64,000 bases of DNA, taken from Pseudoruegeria sp. SHC-113 (GTDB taxonomy: Bacteria > Pseudomonadota > Alphaproteobacteria > Rhodobacterales > Rhodobacteraceae). The DNA lies in assembly GCF_025376885.1 (NCBI RefSeq), contig NZ_JAHUBR010000001.1, forward strand, positions 1,054,001 to 1,118,000, written 5' to 3'. The notes beneath the pieces are model-generated. The model saw only the letters and a list, made by a program, of their open reading frames with translations. It ran no database searches and had not been told where the DNA came from. Position numbers and translations under genes: made by a program. This document shows positions 17,623 through 25,554 of the stretch, piece by piece (position 1 is the first letter of the stretch; the number at the start of each line of letters is the position of its first letter).

Positions 17623-17661
17623 AATGTAAGCGCTTACATTTTGCAATGCAAGCGCTTACAT
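17623..17661. promoter_or_regulatory. Twin LacI-family operators of the DHPS regulon
   Basis: A perfect 18-bp palindrome AATGTAAGCGCTTACATT lies at 17623-17640. A near-perfect copy ATGCAAGCGCTTACAT lies at 17646-17661. Both have the central CG typical of LacI/GalR operators and their centres are 22 bases apart, two helical turns. They lie between the divergent hps operon and the LacI gene. Confidence 0.85.
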
Positions 17662-17728
17662 CTGAAACTGGTTCGGCAAGGCGGTAAGGCAAGCCCCAAA
17701 GGAAAAGCTATTCGCAAGCGAGGCGAAG

Positions 17729-18787
17729 ATGAGCGATGAGCGGCAGAATCTGGGCGGACCCGGCGCAGGGGGGGATTTTTCCCCGACGCTGGAAGACGTT
17801 GCCGCACGTGCGAAGGTTTCAACCGCCACCGTCTCGCGTTGCCTGAACACGCCGGAGCGGGTGTCGGAGGCCACGCGGGAGCGGGTGATGGAGGCGGTGC
17901 GCGCGCTGGGCTATGCGCCGAATTTCGGCGCGCGGGCGCTGGCGGCCAACCGCACCAACACCTTCGGCGCGATCATCCCGACGATGGAGAACGCCATTTT
18001 CGCGCGCGGCCTTCAAGCCTTTCAGGAGGAGTTGGGCCGCCACGGGATCACGCTGCTCGTGGCGTCCTCCTCCTACAGCCCCGAACTGGAGGAAGAGCAG
18101 ATCCGCGCCCTCGCCGCACGCGGGGCGGAAGCGATCCTGCTGATCGGGACAGACCGCACGCCGGAAAGCTACACGCTGCTGCAGCGGCGCAAGATCCCCC
18201 ATGTCATCGCCTGGACGAGCATGCGGGGCGAAGGGCAATATTCCATCGGCTTTGACAACCGAAAGGCGATGGAAGCTCTGACGGCGAAGGTGCTGGAGGC
18301 GGGCCACCGGCGTTTGGCGCTGATCTCGGCCCCTCGCGCAGGGAACGACCGCGCCCGCGAGCGCGCGGAGGGCGTGGTGCAGGCGATGCAGGCCCATGGC
18401 TTGCCGCCCAAGGCCCTGACGCTGATCGAAACGCCCTATTCCATTTCCAACGGGGCCGAGGCCTTCGCCGGGCTGATGGCGGGGGCCACGCGGCCCACAG
18501 CGGTGATGTGCGGCAACGACGTGCTGGCTGCCGGGGCCCTGCGGCAGGCGCGCAGCATGGGCATCTCGGTGCCAAAGGACGTCTCCGTCACCGGCTTTGA
18601 CGACATCGAGATCGCCGAGATCGTCAGCCCCGCGCTCACCACGGTGCATGTGCCCCACCGCGCCATGGGCGCAGGTGCGGCGCGCAAGCTGATGGCGCTG
18701 CGCAACGGCGAGACGGTGGCCGAGAGCGAGGAACTGCCCGCCACGATCATGTGGCGGGACTCGCTCGGGCCTGTACGCGCCGGGTGA
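17729..18787 (+). CDS. LacI family regulator, probable DHPS regulon repressor
   Basis: 352 aa. After a short N-terminal extension the LacI helix-turn-helix is at about residues 20-45 (LEDVAARAKVSTATVSRCLN) with the hinge helix near GYAPNFGARALAANRT. The periplasmic-binding-protein-like effector domain follows, with typical CGNDVLAAGALRQA and VSVTGFDDIEIAEIVSP. It is divergent from the TRAP/hps operon across two palindromic operators, so DHPS or a pathway intermediate is its likely inducer. Confidence 0.93.
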   Translation: MSDERQNLGGPGAGGDFSPTLEDVAARAKVSTATVSRCLNTPERVSEATRERVMEAVRALGYAPNFGARALAANRTNTFGAIIPTMENAIFARGLQAFQEELGRHGITLLVASSSYSPELEEEQIRALAARGAEAILLIGTDRTPESYTLLQRRKIPHVIAWTSMRGEGQYSIGFDNRKAMEALTAKVLEAGHRRLALISAPRAGNDRARERAEGVVQAMQAHGLPPKALTLIETPYSISNGAEAFAGLMAGATRPTAVMCGNDVLAAGALRQARSMGISVPKDVSVTGFDDIEIAEIVSPALTTVHVPHRAMGAGAARKLMALRNGETVAESEELPATIMWRDSLGPVRAG

Positions 18788-18796
18788 GTTCCAGGC

Positions 18797-19216
18797 CTAA
18801 GCCGCCTGGCTCCGGCGCAGGCATTCTGCGTTGAACACCACGAAGCTGATCAGATCGATCGGATCCGCTGTGGCCAGCGCGAGGTGGTCGGCGCTGGTAT
18901 CGAGCATCTCGGCAAGCGAGAGCTGGCCGCCATCCACGAACCCCATCTGCCAGTCCGGCAGATGACGGCTGGCCAGTTTGCCCTGTGCCAGAACGGTGAT
19001 GGCCTCATGCCGTGGATCCGCCGAGATGCGGGCCAGAACCGTTTCCAGTGCAGCCTCGCTGCCTTCCAGATATTGCAGGAAGTGATCGCCTTCCCGGTGC
19101 AGAAAACCGGTGACGCCTTCCTTGATGTTGTTGCGGCGGCAGGCGGCGAGGATGTCATTGTGATCGGCCGCGCTGGCGGGGATCAACGCATGGCTGGTGT
19201 AGATCGTGTAATGCAA
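18797..19216 (-). CDS. Stand-alone BLUF-domain blue-light sensor
   Basis: 139-aa protein that is almost entirely one BLUF domain, which binds FAD and senses blue light. The light-switch residues are all visible: Tyr6 (YTIYTSHA), Asn30 (NNIKEGVTG), Gln48 (FLQYLEG), and Trp89 with Met91 (DWQMGF). DPRHEAI is another family block. There is no fused output domain, so it must act through a partner. It is convergent with the LacI gene and monocistronic or paired with the DUF2478 gene. Confidence 0.93.
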   Translation of the reverse strand: MHYTIYTSHALIPASAADHNDILAACRRNNIKEGVTGFLHREGDHFLQYLEGSEAALETVLARISADPRHEAITVLAQGKLASRHLPDWQMGFVDGGQLSLAEMLDTSADHLALATADPIDLISFVVFNAECLRRSQAA

Positions 19217-19300
19217 GGCCGAGCTCCTTTCTCCGGATCGGGACAGGATCCGGCATAAGCCTTTGCGTGGGGTTAATCCGTCAATTTGAACGAAACGGCT

Positions 19301-19822
19301 TCAGACGATGGCGTGACGCTCCGTGAGCAGTGGATCGAGCCAGGCCCGCAGCGCGGAGGCCTCGGGCGCGATCGGCTGGGCGAGCCCTTCGGTAAAGCTG
19401 GCAAAGGCTGCCTCGTTCATCCGGTTGAGCCCGACGATCACCGGGATCTCCAGCGCAAGCGCCTCGGCGATCAGGGGGCGGAAGCCCCGGCCATCGGCCT
19501 CGTGCTTGCCGAACTTGTTGACGATCAGGCAATCGGGCCTCGTGGCCAGTTGGGCTTCCACCAGCCCCACCGCCTGTTCCAGCGCCGCCGGATCCAGACG
19601 GCAGCCGCGCGCCTCCGCGCCGAGGCTCTGGGATATGCGGATCACCGGCCCATCAGGCAGCACCTGCACGTCCATGTCGCAAGGGCCATCGCAGGGGCGT
19701 TCGGTGTTGATCTGGACAACGCCAGCCGGGCGGTGGCCACCCGCGATTAGGGCCTCTGCCAGCCCGTGCAGCAGCAAGTCGGTGTCCCCGCGCCCGGGGG
19801 CCATGGTGTAGGCGATGTTCAT
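19301..19822 (-). CDS. DUF2478 family nucleotide-binding-like protein
   Basis: 173 aa. The sequence resembles DUF2478 proteins, which have a P-loop NTPase-like fold without a clear Walker A; MAPGRGDTDLLLHGLAEALI sits where the P-loop would be. Cysteines occur in ERPCDGPCDMDV. LIVNKFGKHEADGRGF is a family block with the (N/T)KFG motif. Family members often lie near molybdate or nitrate genes; the only molybdenum enzyme here is 12 kb away. Function unknown. Confidence 0.75.
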   Translation of the reverse strand: MNIAYTMAPGRGDTDLLLHGLAEALIAGGHRPAGVVQINTERPCDGPCDMDVQVLPDGPVIRISQSLGAEARGCRLDPAALEQAVGLVEAQLATRPDCLIVNKFGKHEADGRGFRPLIAEALALEIPVIVGLNRMNEAAFASFTEGLAQPIAPEASALRAWLDPLLTERHAIV

Positions 19823-19876
19823 TGCGGCTCTCCTTCGGCAAGGAGCAAAGCGTAGAGGCGCGGGGAGCGCAATGGG

Positions 19877-20575
19877 TCAGGTGCGCGCGGCCTCGAACGC
19901 CGCCCAGGCCTTCTCAAATGCTGCGAAATCAAAGCCGGGCTCGCGGGCGGGGCCAAGGATCAGCGCTTCGGTGTCCAGCAGCTTGTGGATCGCCGTGCCC
20001 AGCTCGCTTAAGTAAGCCTCGGGGATCACCAGCGCACCGTGGCGGTCGGCGTGGACGATCTCGTCATTGGCAATGGTGAGGCCAAAGAGCGTGACCGGCG
20101 TGCCGATCTCGCGCACATGGACAAAGCCATGGCTGGGGCCCACCGAGCCCGCGATCACCGGGAAGCCCTCGGGCAGATCGCCCAGATCGCGCATCACGCC
20201 GTTGGTCAGCGCGCCCGACAGGCCCAGCCCCTTGTGGACGGTGGTGTTGATCTCGCCCCAGAAGGCGCCGATGGCGTCCGCGCCGTCCAGATCTTCGATC
20301 ACGGCGAGCGCGGGGCGGGGGCCTTCGGACATGTGTTTGTAATAGGCCATGCGGCGGGCTTTGATCACCTCAGCCGCTTCAGTTGGGGGCGCGAGCGCGG
20401 CGATCTTGGCGGTGCGGGCATGGCCGACGATGGCCCCTTCCGTTGGCGCGCTGCTCAGTACGGTGCCGCGGGTGAAACGGTTAAAGCCGCGCTTGCCCTC
20501 CACCACCTCGATGGCGTTGCAGACGGTGGGGGTGTCGACCCTGCGCAGCAGGGCCAGAAGGTCATCGGTCAGCAT
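19877..20575 (-). CDS. RraA-like family protein (HMG/CHA aldolase or decarboxylase type)
   Basis: 232 aa from ATG 20575; ATG 20587 is also possible. The RraA fold is shown by RVDTPTVCNAIEVVEG, GALTNGVMRDL, FPVIAGSVGPSHGF and NDEIVHADRHGALVIPEAYL. Members with the intact R-D pair (here near MRDL) act as 4-hydroxy-4-methyl-2-oxoglutarate or oxaloacetate aldolase/decarboxylases; others only regulate RNase E. As last gene of a catabolic operon, C-C cleavage of an oxo-acid is the likely role. It overlaps the end of the upstream hydrolase gene. Confidence 0.82.
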   Translation of the reverse strand: MLTDDLLALLRRVDTPTVCNAIEVVEGKRGFNRFTRGTVLSSAPTEGAIVGHARTAKIAALAPPTEAAEVIKARRMAYYKHMSEGPRPALAVIEDLDGADAIGAFWGEINTTVHKGLGLSGALTNGVMRDLGDLPEGFPVIAGSVGPSHGFVHVREIGTPVTLFGLTIANDEIVHADRHGALVIPEAYLSELGTAIHKLLDTEALILGPAREPGFDFAAFEKAWAAFEAART

Positions 20576-21284
20576 GGGGGTCTCCATCCACTTCGGTCAG
20601 CCAGCGGCGTAGGGCCGCGTTTGTCTCCTCGGGTGTCTCCAGCACCGGCAAATGGCCCGCGCCTTCGATCACCACAAGCTTTGCGCCGGGGATCAATCCG
20701 GCCATCAAGTCGTGCCGCGCCACCGGGCAGAGCGCATCCTGCGCGCCGCAGAGCACCAACGCCGGACCTTGGAAGCGGGCCAGCGTGGCCGTCTGGTCCG
20801 GGCGGTCGCGCAGGGCGCGCGATTGGCGCAGAAAGGCCTCTGGCCCCAGATCCAGCGCCATCTCCATGCAGAGATCGAGCACCGCCGCGCGCCCCTCACC
20901 GGGGGCGAGGTAATTCGGCTTCATCTCGTCACGCATCACCGACGCCAGCCCGCCACTTGCCGCCTTCACCATCTGCGGCGCGCGCCGGGCTTTCACCTCG
21001 TCTGTTTCCGCCAGCGGGTTGGTATCCAGCAGCGCAAGGCCCGCCACCCGCTCCGGGGCCTGCCGCAGCACCTCCATGGCGACGATGCCACCCATGGAAA
21101 GCCCGGCCAGCGCGAAGCGGGGCGGGGCCTGTGCCAGCACCTTTTCCGCCAAAGCCGCCACGGTATCCGCGCCTGCAAGGCCGGGCGTGAGTATCTCACG
21201 CTCCGCGCCAAAGGCGGCGATCTGGGGGCCAAACAGCCGCCCGTCGCACATCATGCCGGGCAGCAGAACGAGCGGCAGTGTCAC
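20562..21284 (-). CDS. Alpha/beta-fold hydrolase
   Basis: 240 aa from GTG 21284, which overlaps the stop of the upstream gene (GTGA). The nucleophile elbow GLSMGG (Ser) is followed by ALLDTNPLAETDEV. The acid in LVLCGAQDALCPVARHD and the His in IEGAGHLPVLETPEE complete a Ser-Asp-His triad. The LPGMMCDGRLFG start matches a bacterial subgroup of esterase-like hydrolases. It sits in a long overlapping operon, so an ester, lactone or thioester intermediate is a plausible substrate. Confidence 0.88.
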   Translation of the reverse strand: MTLPLVLLPGMMCDGRLFGPQIAAFGAEREILTPGLAGADTVAALAEKVLAQAPPRFALAGLSMGGIVAMEVLRQAPERVAGLALLDTNPLAETDEVKARRAPQMVKAASGGLASVMRDEMKPNYLAPGEGRAAVLDLCMEMALDLGPEAFLRQSRALRDRPDQTATLARFQGPALVLCGAQDALCPVARHDLMAGLIPGAKLVVIEGAGHLPVLETPEETNAALRRWLTEVDGDPHADR

Positions 21285-22405
21285 GACACCAGCGCCGCGC
21301 CTTCCGAAAGCGCGGCCAGCTTGGCGTAGGCGATATCGGGATCGATGGTGCCAAAGCCCGCAAAGGTGCCAAAGCCGCAATCGCTGCCCGCGATCACGCG
21401 CTCATGGCCGACGATATCGGTGAAGCGCGCGATGCGCTGGGCGACAAGCTCGGGGTGCTCGACGAAATTCGTCGTCGTGTCCACCACGCCGGGCACCAGC
21501 ACCTTGCCGTCGGGGATGTCGGCTTTGCGGTCGCGGAACACCGTCCACTCATGGCCGTGGCGCGGGTTGGAGGTTTCAAACAGCACATAGCGCGCCTTGG
21601 CACTCATCAGCGTGTCAAACATCTTCGCCATCGGGATGTCGCAAACATGCGGCCCTTCGTAGTTGCCCCAGCAGATGTGAATGCGGATCTTCTCTTCCGG
21701 TACGTTCTGCAGCGCGTGGTTCAGCGCCTCGACGTGGGAGGCGGCAACCTTGAGGAATTCCTCATCCGACAGCTCGGTAAACAGCATGTGGCGCGAGAGC
21801 GCGAGGTCGGGGCAATCCAGTTGCAGATCGAGGCCGGAGGCGACGATGGTCTCGTATTCCTCCTTCATGGCATCGGCCAGCGCGGCGAGATAGGTCTCGC
21901 GGGTGGCGTAGTGATCGTTCTGCAGGAAGAGCGAGATCACGCCGGGCGAGGCGGCGTTCATGAAGCCGCGCTCCACGCCGTGTTTGGCCATGGCGGCTTT
22001 CAGGTTGGCGATGTCGGCCTGTAGCTCGCCCTGACCCTTGCTCTTCACCTCACCCACGCACATCGGGCGGGCATATTTTGGCGTGCCGCCATCATCGGCC
22101 AGTCGCTTCAGGAAGCCGGGGAACTGCTTGAGATCGGCGGGCGCATTGCGCGGGCTGTCGCCGTCAAAGCCGGTGTAGCGATCCTTCACATAGGTCGCGT
22201 AGCTGATCTTCGACGTTTCGCCATCGGAGACGATGCCAACCCCGGCCTCCACCTGACGGCGGACGGTTTCATCCACGGCCTCCGTCATGGCGGCGTCGAA
22301 ATCGGCCTGCTCATAGGCCGTGCCATTCTCGCGGGCGAAGATGAAATCCACCACCTTCTGGGTGCGGGGCAGGGAGCCCACGTGGGTTGTTGCGATCTTG
22401 CTCAT
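21281..22405 (-). CDS. MetE C-domain / epoxyalkane:CoM transferase-like zinc enzyme
   Basis: 374-aa TIM-barrel protein of the cobalamin-independent methionine synthase superfamily, without the MetE N-terminal duplication. The three zinc ligands are present: His243 and Cys245 in RIHICWGNYEG and Cys343 in GSDCGFGTF. VGSLPRT at the start and EAGVGIVSDGETSK bind substrate in relatives. Such short forms include XecA (epoxyalkane to coenzyme M) and various thiol alkyltransferases or lyases. Inside this catabolic operon it more likely handles a thiol or C-S substrate than makes methionine. Confidence 0.85.
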   Translation of the reverse strand: MSKIATTHVGSLPRTQKVVDFIFARENGTAYEQADFDAAMTEAVDETVRRQVEAGVGIVSDGETSKISYATYVKDRYTGFDGDSPRNAPADLKQFPGFLKRLADDGGTPKYARPMCVGEVKSKGQGELQADIANLKAAMAKHGVERGFMNAASPGVISLFLQNDHYATRETYLAALADAMKEEYETIVASGLDLQLDCPDLALSRHMLFTELSDEEFLKVAASHVEALNHALQNVPEEKIRIHICWGNYEGPHVCDIPMAKMFDTLMSAKARYVLFETSNPRHGHEWTVFRDRKADIPDGKVLVPGVVDTTTNFVEHPELVAQRIARFTDIVGHERVIAGSDCGFGTFAGFGTIDPDIAYAKLAALSEGAALVS

Positions 22406-22429
22406 GTGGGCTCTCCCTTTGGTGTCGGA

Positions 22430-23392
22430 TCAGTTTGGCTGCCAGCTCGGGCCGGCGGCGTCATCGGTGGCGACGATGTGATAGAGCGCGGCGTCGCCTG
22501 TCATCGAAGGCTGGGCGCGGTGGGCGAGGCCTTCGGGCACGCTCATCGTATCACCGGGCGCAAGCGTTGCGCTGCCGCCTTCCCACTCCACGCGCCAATG
22601 GCCGGTAACGGGCATCAGCACGGAGGGGCGCTCGTGGCTGTGCATGGCCTCGCTCGCGGAGCCACGTGTGATGAAATCTACCTCGAAACCGGGCTTGTCG
22701 CGCAGAAGGCCGTGTTCGCCGATCACCTTGCAGGGCTGCTTATCGGCGAGCGCGACCATGTCCCAGTAGCGGGCCACATGGTTGGGCAGCACATCGGCCG
22801 TGCTCGGCTCCGGGCGCTTGGCGAGTTCTTCGGCGCTCATCAGCGGCATCGGGTTGACGCCTTCGGGCAGGCTCTGGCCCTTCTTGGTGTCATAAAGCTT
22901 GCCGTTCTCGCCCAGCACGAGGCCATGCTCGGCGGCATCCTCGATCACCTGCGGGGCCCACATGACACCGCCGCCAGCATCGTCGCCGCCGAGGATCGCC
23001 ATGATCATCCCGTAATCGTTGCCGATGTTTTCAAAACCCCGGAAGATGCCGGTGGGGATGTTGAAAATGTCACCGGCTTCCAGCACCACTTCGCCTGCCG
23101 TGCCCCAGCGGCCCCAGAAGAAGCGCCAGCGGCCGGAGAGCACGAAGAAGGCCTCCGCCGTGTGGTGATCGTGCAGCGAGTTGCGGCAGCGGGGCGGCTG
23201 GCCCGCCGCGCCGATGTTGAAGCCATGCGGGATCGAGATATGCACGTGCTGATCGGGGCTTTCGGACACGCCGCCGCCGATGATGGTGAAGTTTTCCTTC
23301 TGGTTCGAGCCGGGGGTATGGGCGTCGATGAAGGCGGTTTTACAGGGTTGCAGATCGCCGTAGCGGACGATGCGGTCTTCAAGGGTGGTCAT
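22430..23392 (-). CDS. Bicupin protein
   Basis: 320 aa with two cupin domains. The first (about residues 50-125) has PRCRNSLHDHHTAEAFFVLSG, giving an HxH-(N)-E metal motif, and later GDIFNIPTGIFRGFENIG. The second (about 230-310) has EAMHSHERPSVLMPVTG and GDTMSVPEGLAHRAQ. Gentisate-dioxygenase-like and isomerase-like bicupins share this layout. Oxygenase or isomerase activity cannot be decided. It is in the SnoaL/HpsN-like operon, 24 bases ahead of the MetE-like gene. Confidence 0.85.
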   Translation of the reverse strand: MTTLEDRIVRYGDLQPCKTAFIDAHTPGSNQKENFTIIGGGVSESPDQHVHISIPHGFNIGAAGQPPRCRNSLHDHHTAEAFFVLSGRWRFFWGRWGTAGEVVLEAGDIFNIPTGIFRGFENIGNDYGMIMAILGGDDAGGGVMWAPQVIEDAAEHGLVLGENGKLYDTKKGQSLPEGVNPMPLMSAEELAKRPEPSTADVLPNHVARYWDMVALADKQPCKVIGEHGLLRDKPGFEVDFITRGSASEAMHSHERPSVLMPVTGHWRVEWEGGSATLAPGDTMSVPEGLAHRAQPSMTGDAALYHIVATDDAAGPSWQPN

Positions 23393-23548
23393 GGGTCAGC
23401 TCCATTGGCTGAGGGTCATTCTCTGGTGCGAAAGGGGCGGGAGGGCCCCGCCTCCGGGTGGCCGCAGGTTGAGCCTGCGCGCGCGACGGCTGGCGAGATA
23501 ACCATGCCGGCGGCGCAGGGCTTGGGAGGGATGCGGCAGGGCGGCCAT
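23393..23548 (-). other. 156-base gap inside the second operon
   Basis: This is the largest gap between genes downstream of the permeases. It is GC-rich, with short imperfect inverted repeats (GGGGCGGGAGGGCCCCGCC near 23435-23455). I see no gene and no clear operator; an internal promoter or processing site is possible. Confidence 0.4.
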
Positions 23549-24538
23549 CTACGCAGCGCCTTCATGCAGCAGGATCTGTTTCCAGACGGCAGTTTCGTCA
23601 AACAGCGTCCACTCACGGCGCAGGCGCACAGGCGCGGCACCGAGCGTGCCGAATTCGGCGTGTGTGATGCCCATCACATGGACCGGCGCGCCGGTGGGTT
23701 TGCCGAAGCTGCCCCAGCCCTCGTGTTTGCCGGTCAGGCTCCAGCGCAGCGCGGCGCGGGGCGGCATGGTGGGATCTTCGCGGCCGATCACGTGGTGGAT
23801 CTCGAAATCCGCAGACGGGAAGGCCGCGCGCAGGCCCATCCAGAAGCGTTCTGCCGCGTCCCAGCCGTGGCCGGAGATCCCGCCGGGGTATTCCACCTGT
23901 GCGGCGCGGTCATACTCGGAGCCGATGGCGGCAATGTCGGCCCCCATGATGCGGGTGATCAGATCGGCAAGCCGCGCGCCCCATGCGTTGTCGTTGCCGC
24001 GGCCCTTGTAGGGGCCGGGCACGTCGATGGCGGGGGTGAATGGCTTCACGCAGGCCTCCGCCCCGCCTTCGCGGGCGATCAGATCGCGGGCGTAGTCTTT
24101 CGGATCCCATCCCAACTGCCGTACGATAGCACCCTGATCGCGGATCAGCCATTCGTCGTTGATCGCGTTGTCGATGGCGTGGCAGTCCGCAAGGATACGG
24201 TAGCGCAGCTTGGTGCCGGAGGCCTTGCCGTAGACGCCATCGCCCATGTGCGTTGCCGTAGAGAAGATCCGGTGGCTTGAGAGCATTCCGTCTTCCGGCG
24301 TGCCGGACCAGATCACATCCTCGCCCAGCAACTGGCGGTCGGGGAATTCGGCCAGCGTGGCCATCGTTGCGCCGATGACGCCCTGATTGCCCACCACGAC
24401 AGAGCTGGGCGAGCGCACCACGATGTCGGGCGCATAGTAGTGGTGCAGGGTCGCGATGCCGCGATCCTCCCAGATTTCCTTGGTGATGCCGATGATGTAA
24501 TCGGGGAAATCGGCGAATTTGGGGTCAAAGCCCTTCAT
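23549..24538 (-). CDS. Tandem SnoaL/NTF2-like protein A
   Basis: 329 aa from ATG 24538, which overlaps the LacI stop by 4 bases (ATGA). Two NTF2-like cone domains can be made out. The first runs from ITKEIWEDRGIATLHHYYAPDIVVRSPSSVV to about residue 160; the second from RLADLITRIMGADIAAIGSEYDRAAQVEYPGG to the end. The second has GKPTGAPVHVMGITHAEF and REWTLFDETAVWKQIL, a divergent form of the motif seen in the other SnoaL-like proteins of this cluster. NTF2-fold enzymes of this kind are cyclases, aldolase-like or dehydratase-like. Function unknown. Confidence 0.8.
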   Translation of the reverse strand: MKGFDPKFADFPDYIIGITKEIWEDRGIATLHHYYAPDIVVRSPSSVVVGNQGVIGATMATLAEFPDRQLLGEDVIWSGTPEDGMLSSHRIFSTATHMGDGVYGKASGTKLRYRILADCHAIDNAINDEWLIRDQGAIVRQLGWDPKDYARDLIAREGGAEACVKPFTPAIDVPGPYKGRGNDNAWGARLADLITRIMGADIAAIGSEYDRAAQVEYPGGISGHGWDAAERFWMGLRAAFPSADFEIHHVIGREDPTMPPRAALRWSLTGKHEGWGSFGKPTGAPVHVMGITHAEFGTLGAAPVRLRREWTLFDETAVWKQILLHEGAA

Positions 24539-25554
24539 TTGGTCCAACCTTCAGGTATGCGGGCCGAGCTGCGCAGGATCAGCTCGCCTTCGATTTCGAT
24601 ATGCTCCGGCGCGGCCTCGCGCTCCTCGATCTGGCGCAGGACAAGATCGACGGTGGCCTCCACCATCCGGTTCACGGGCTGGCGCAGGGTGGTGAGTTTG
24701 TAGGGCCCCCAGCTGGCCAGCGGCACGTCGTCATAGCCGACAACCGAGATGTCGCGGCCCGGCTCATGGCCGCCTTCGCGCAGGGCGTCGATCACGGCGA
24801 AGGCCATGTGATCGTTGCCCACGAAGATCGCGTCGGGCTGCAGCGTGCCGCCCATCAGCTGATAGGTGCAGGCCATGGCCACCTCGCGGCTGTACATGCC
24901 GTCGACCATGGCGAAGGGCTGCTGCCCGGCGGCCTCCATCGCCGAAAGGAACCCGGCCTGACGGTCGCGCCCGGTGGAGCTGCCCTGCCAGCCCGCGATA
25001 TGGGCGATGCGCTCATGGCCGCCGGCGAGCAGGAACTCCGCTGCCTTGCGCCCGCCCGCCACGTTGGCGGAGGTCACGTAGGAGAGCCCCGGCCCGCCTT
25101 GCCCGCGGTTGAAGAGCACCACGGGGATGCCCGCGCGCTGGGCGCGCTCGGCCAGATCGGAGCTCATCGAGACCGAGGCCGCGATAATGCCGTCCACCTG
25201 ATAATCCATCAGCTCTTCCAGTAGCCCGTCCACGCCATCTGTGGAGTTGGGCGCGGTGAAGATCAGGATGTGGTAGCCGCGTTTCTGCAGCGCGTTGGAG
25301 AGCATCTCCAGCGCCACCGGGTAGAACTGGTTTTCGAGATAGGCAACGACAAGCCCGATGATGCGGCTGCGGCCTGACACCATGGCGCGGGCCAGCACGT
25401 TGGGGCGGTAGCCCAGCTCTTCGGCGGCCTTGCGCACCTTCTGCACCGTCTTTTCCGAGGCCGAGGCCCCCGGCGTGAACACGCGGCTCACTGCCGACTG
25501 GCTGACCCCGGCCCGCGCAGCAACCTCGGCCGATGTGACCTTCTCTTTTGCCAT
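24535..25554 (-). CDS. LacI family regulator of the second (SnoaL/HpsN-like) regulon
   Basis: 339 aa from ATG 25554; the longer upstream frame is not the start. The helix-turn-helix is AEVAARAGVSQSAVSRVF (residues 8-25) and the hinge YRPNVLARAMVSGRS. The effector domain has FVGNDHMAFAVIDAL and ISVVGYDDVPLASWGPYKLTTLRQP. It is embedded in the operon, sharing one base with the SDR stop (TGATG) and four with the next gene. The operators at 33697-33767 are its probable targets, giving an autoregulated loop. Confidence 0.93.
   Translation of the reverse strand: MAKEKVTSAEVAARAGVSQSAVSRVFTPGASASEKTVQKVRKAAEELGYRPNVLARAMVSGRSRIIGLVVAYLENQFYPVALEMLSNALQKRGYHILIFTAPNSTDGVDGLLEELMDYQVDGIIAASVSMSSDLAERAQRAGIPVVLFNRGQGGPGLSYVTSANVAGGRKAAEFLLAGGHERIAHIAGWQGSSTGRDRQAGFLSAMEAAGQQPFAMVDGMYSREVAMACTYQLMGGTLQPDAIFVGNDHMAFAVIDALREGGHEPGRDISVVGYDDVPLASWGPYKLTTLRQPVNRMVEATVDLVLRQIEEREAAPEHIEIEGELILRSSARIPEGWTK

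Noticed and set aside
22382-24280. 632-codon plus-strand frame opposite the bicupin and SnoaL-like genes
   Set aside because: Shadow frame; the minus-strand genes have overlaps, ribosome sites and clear folds.
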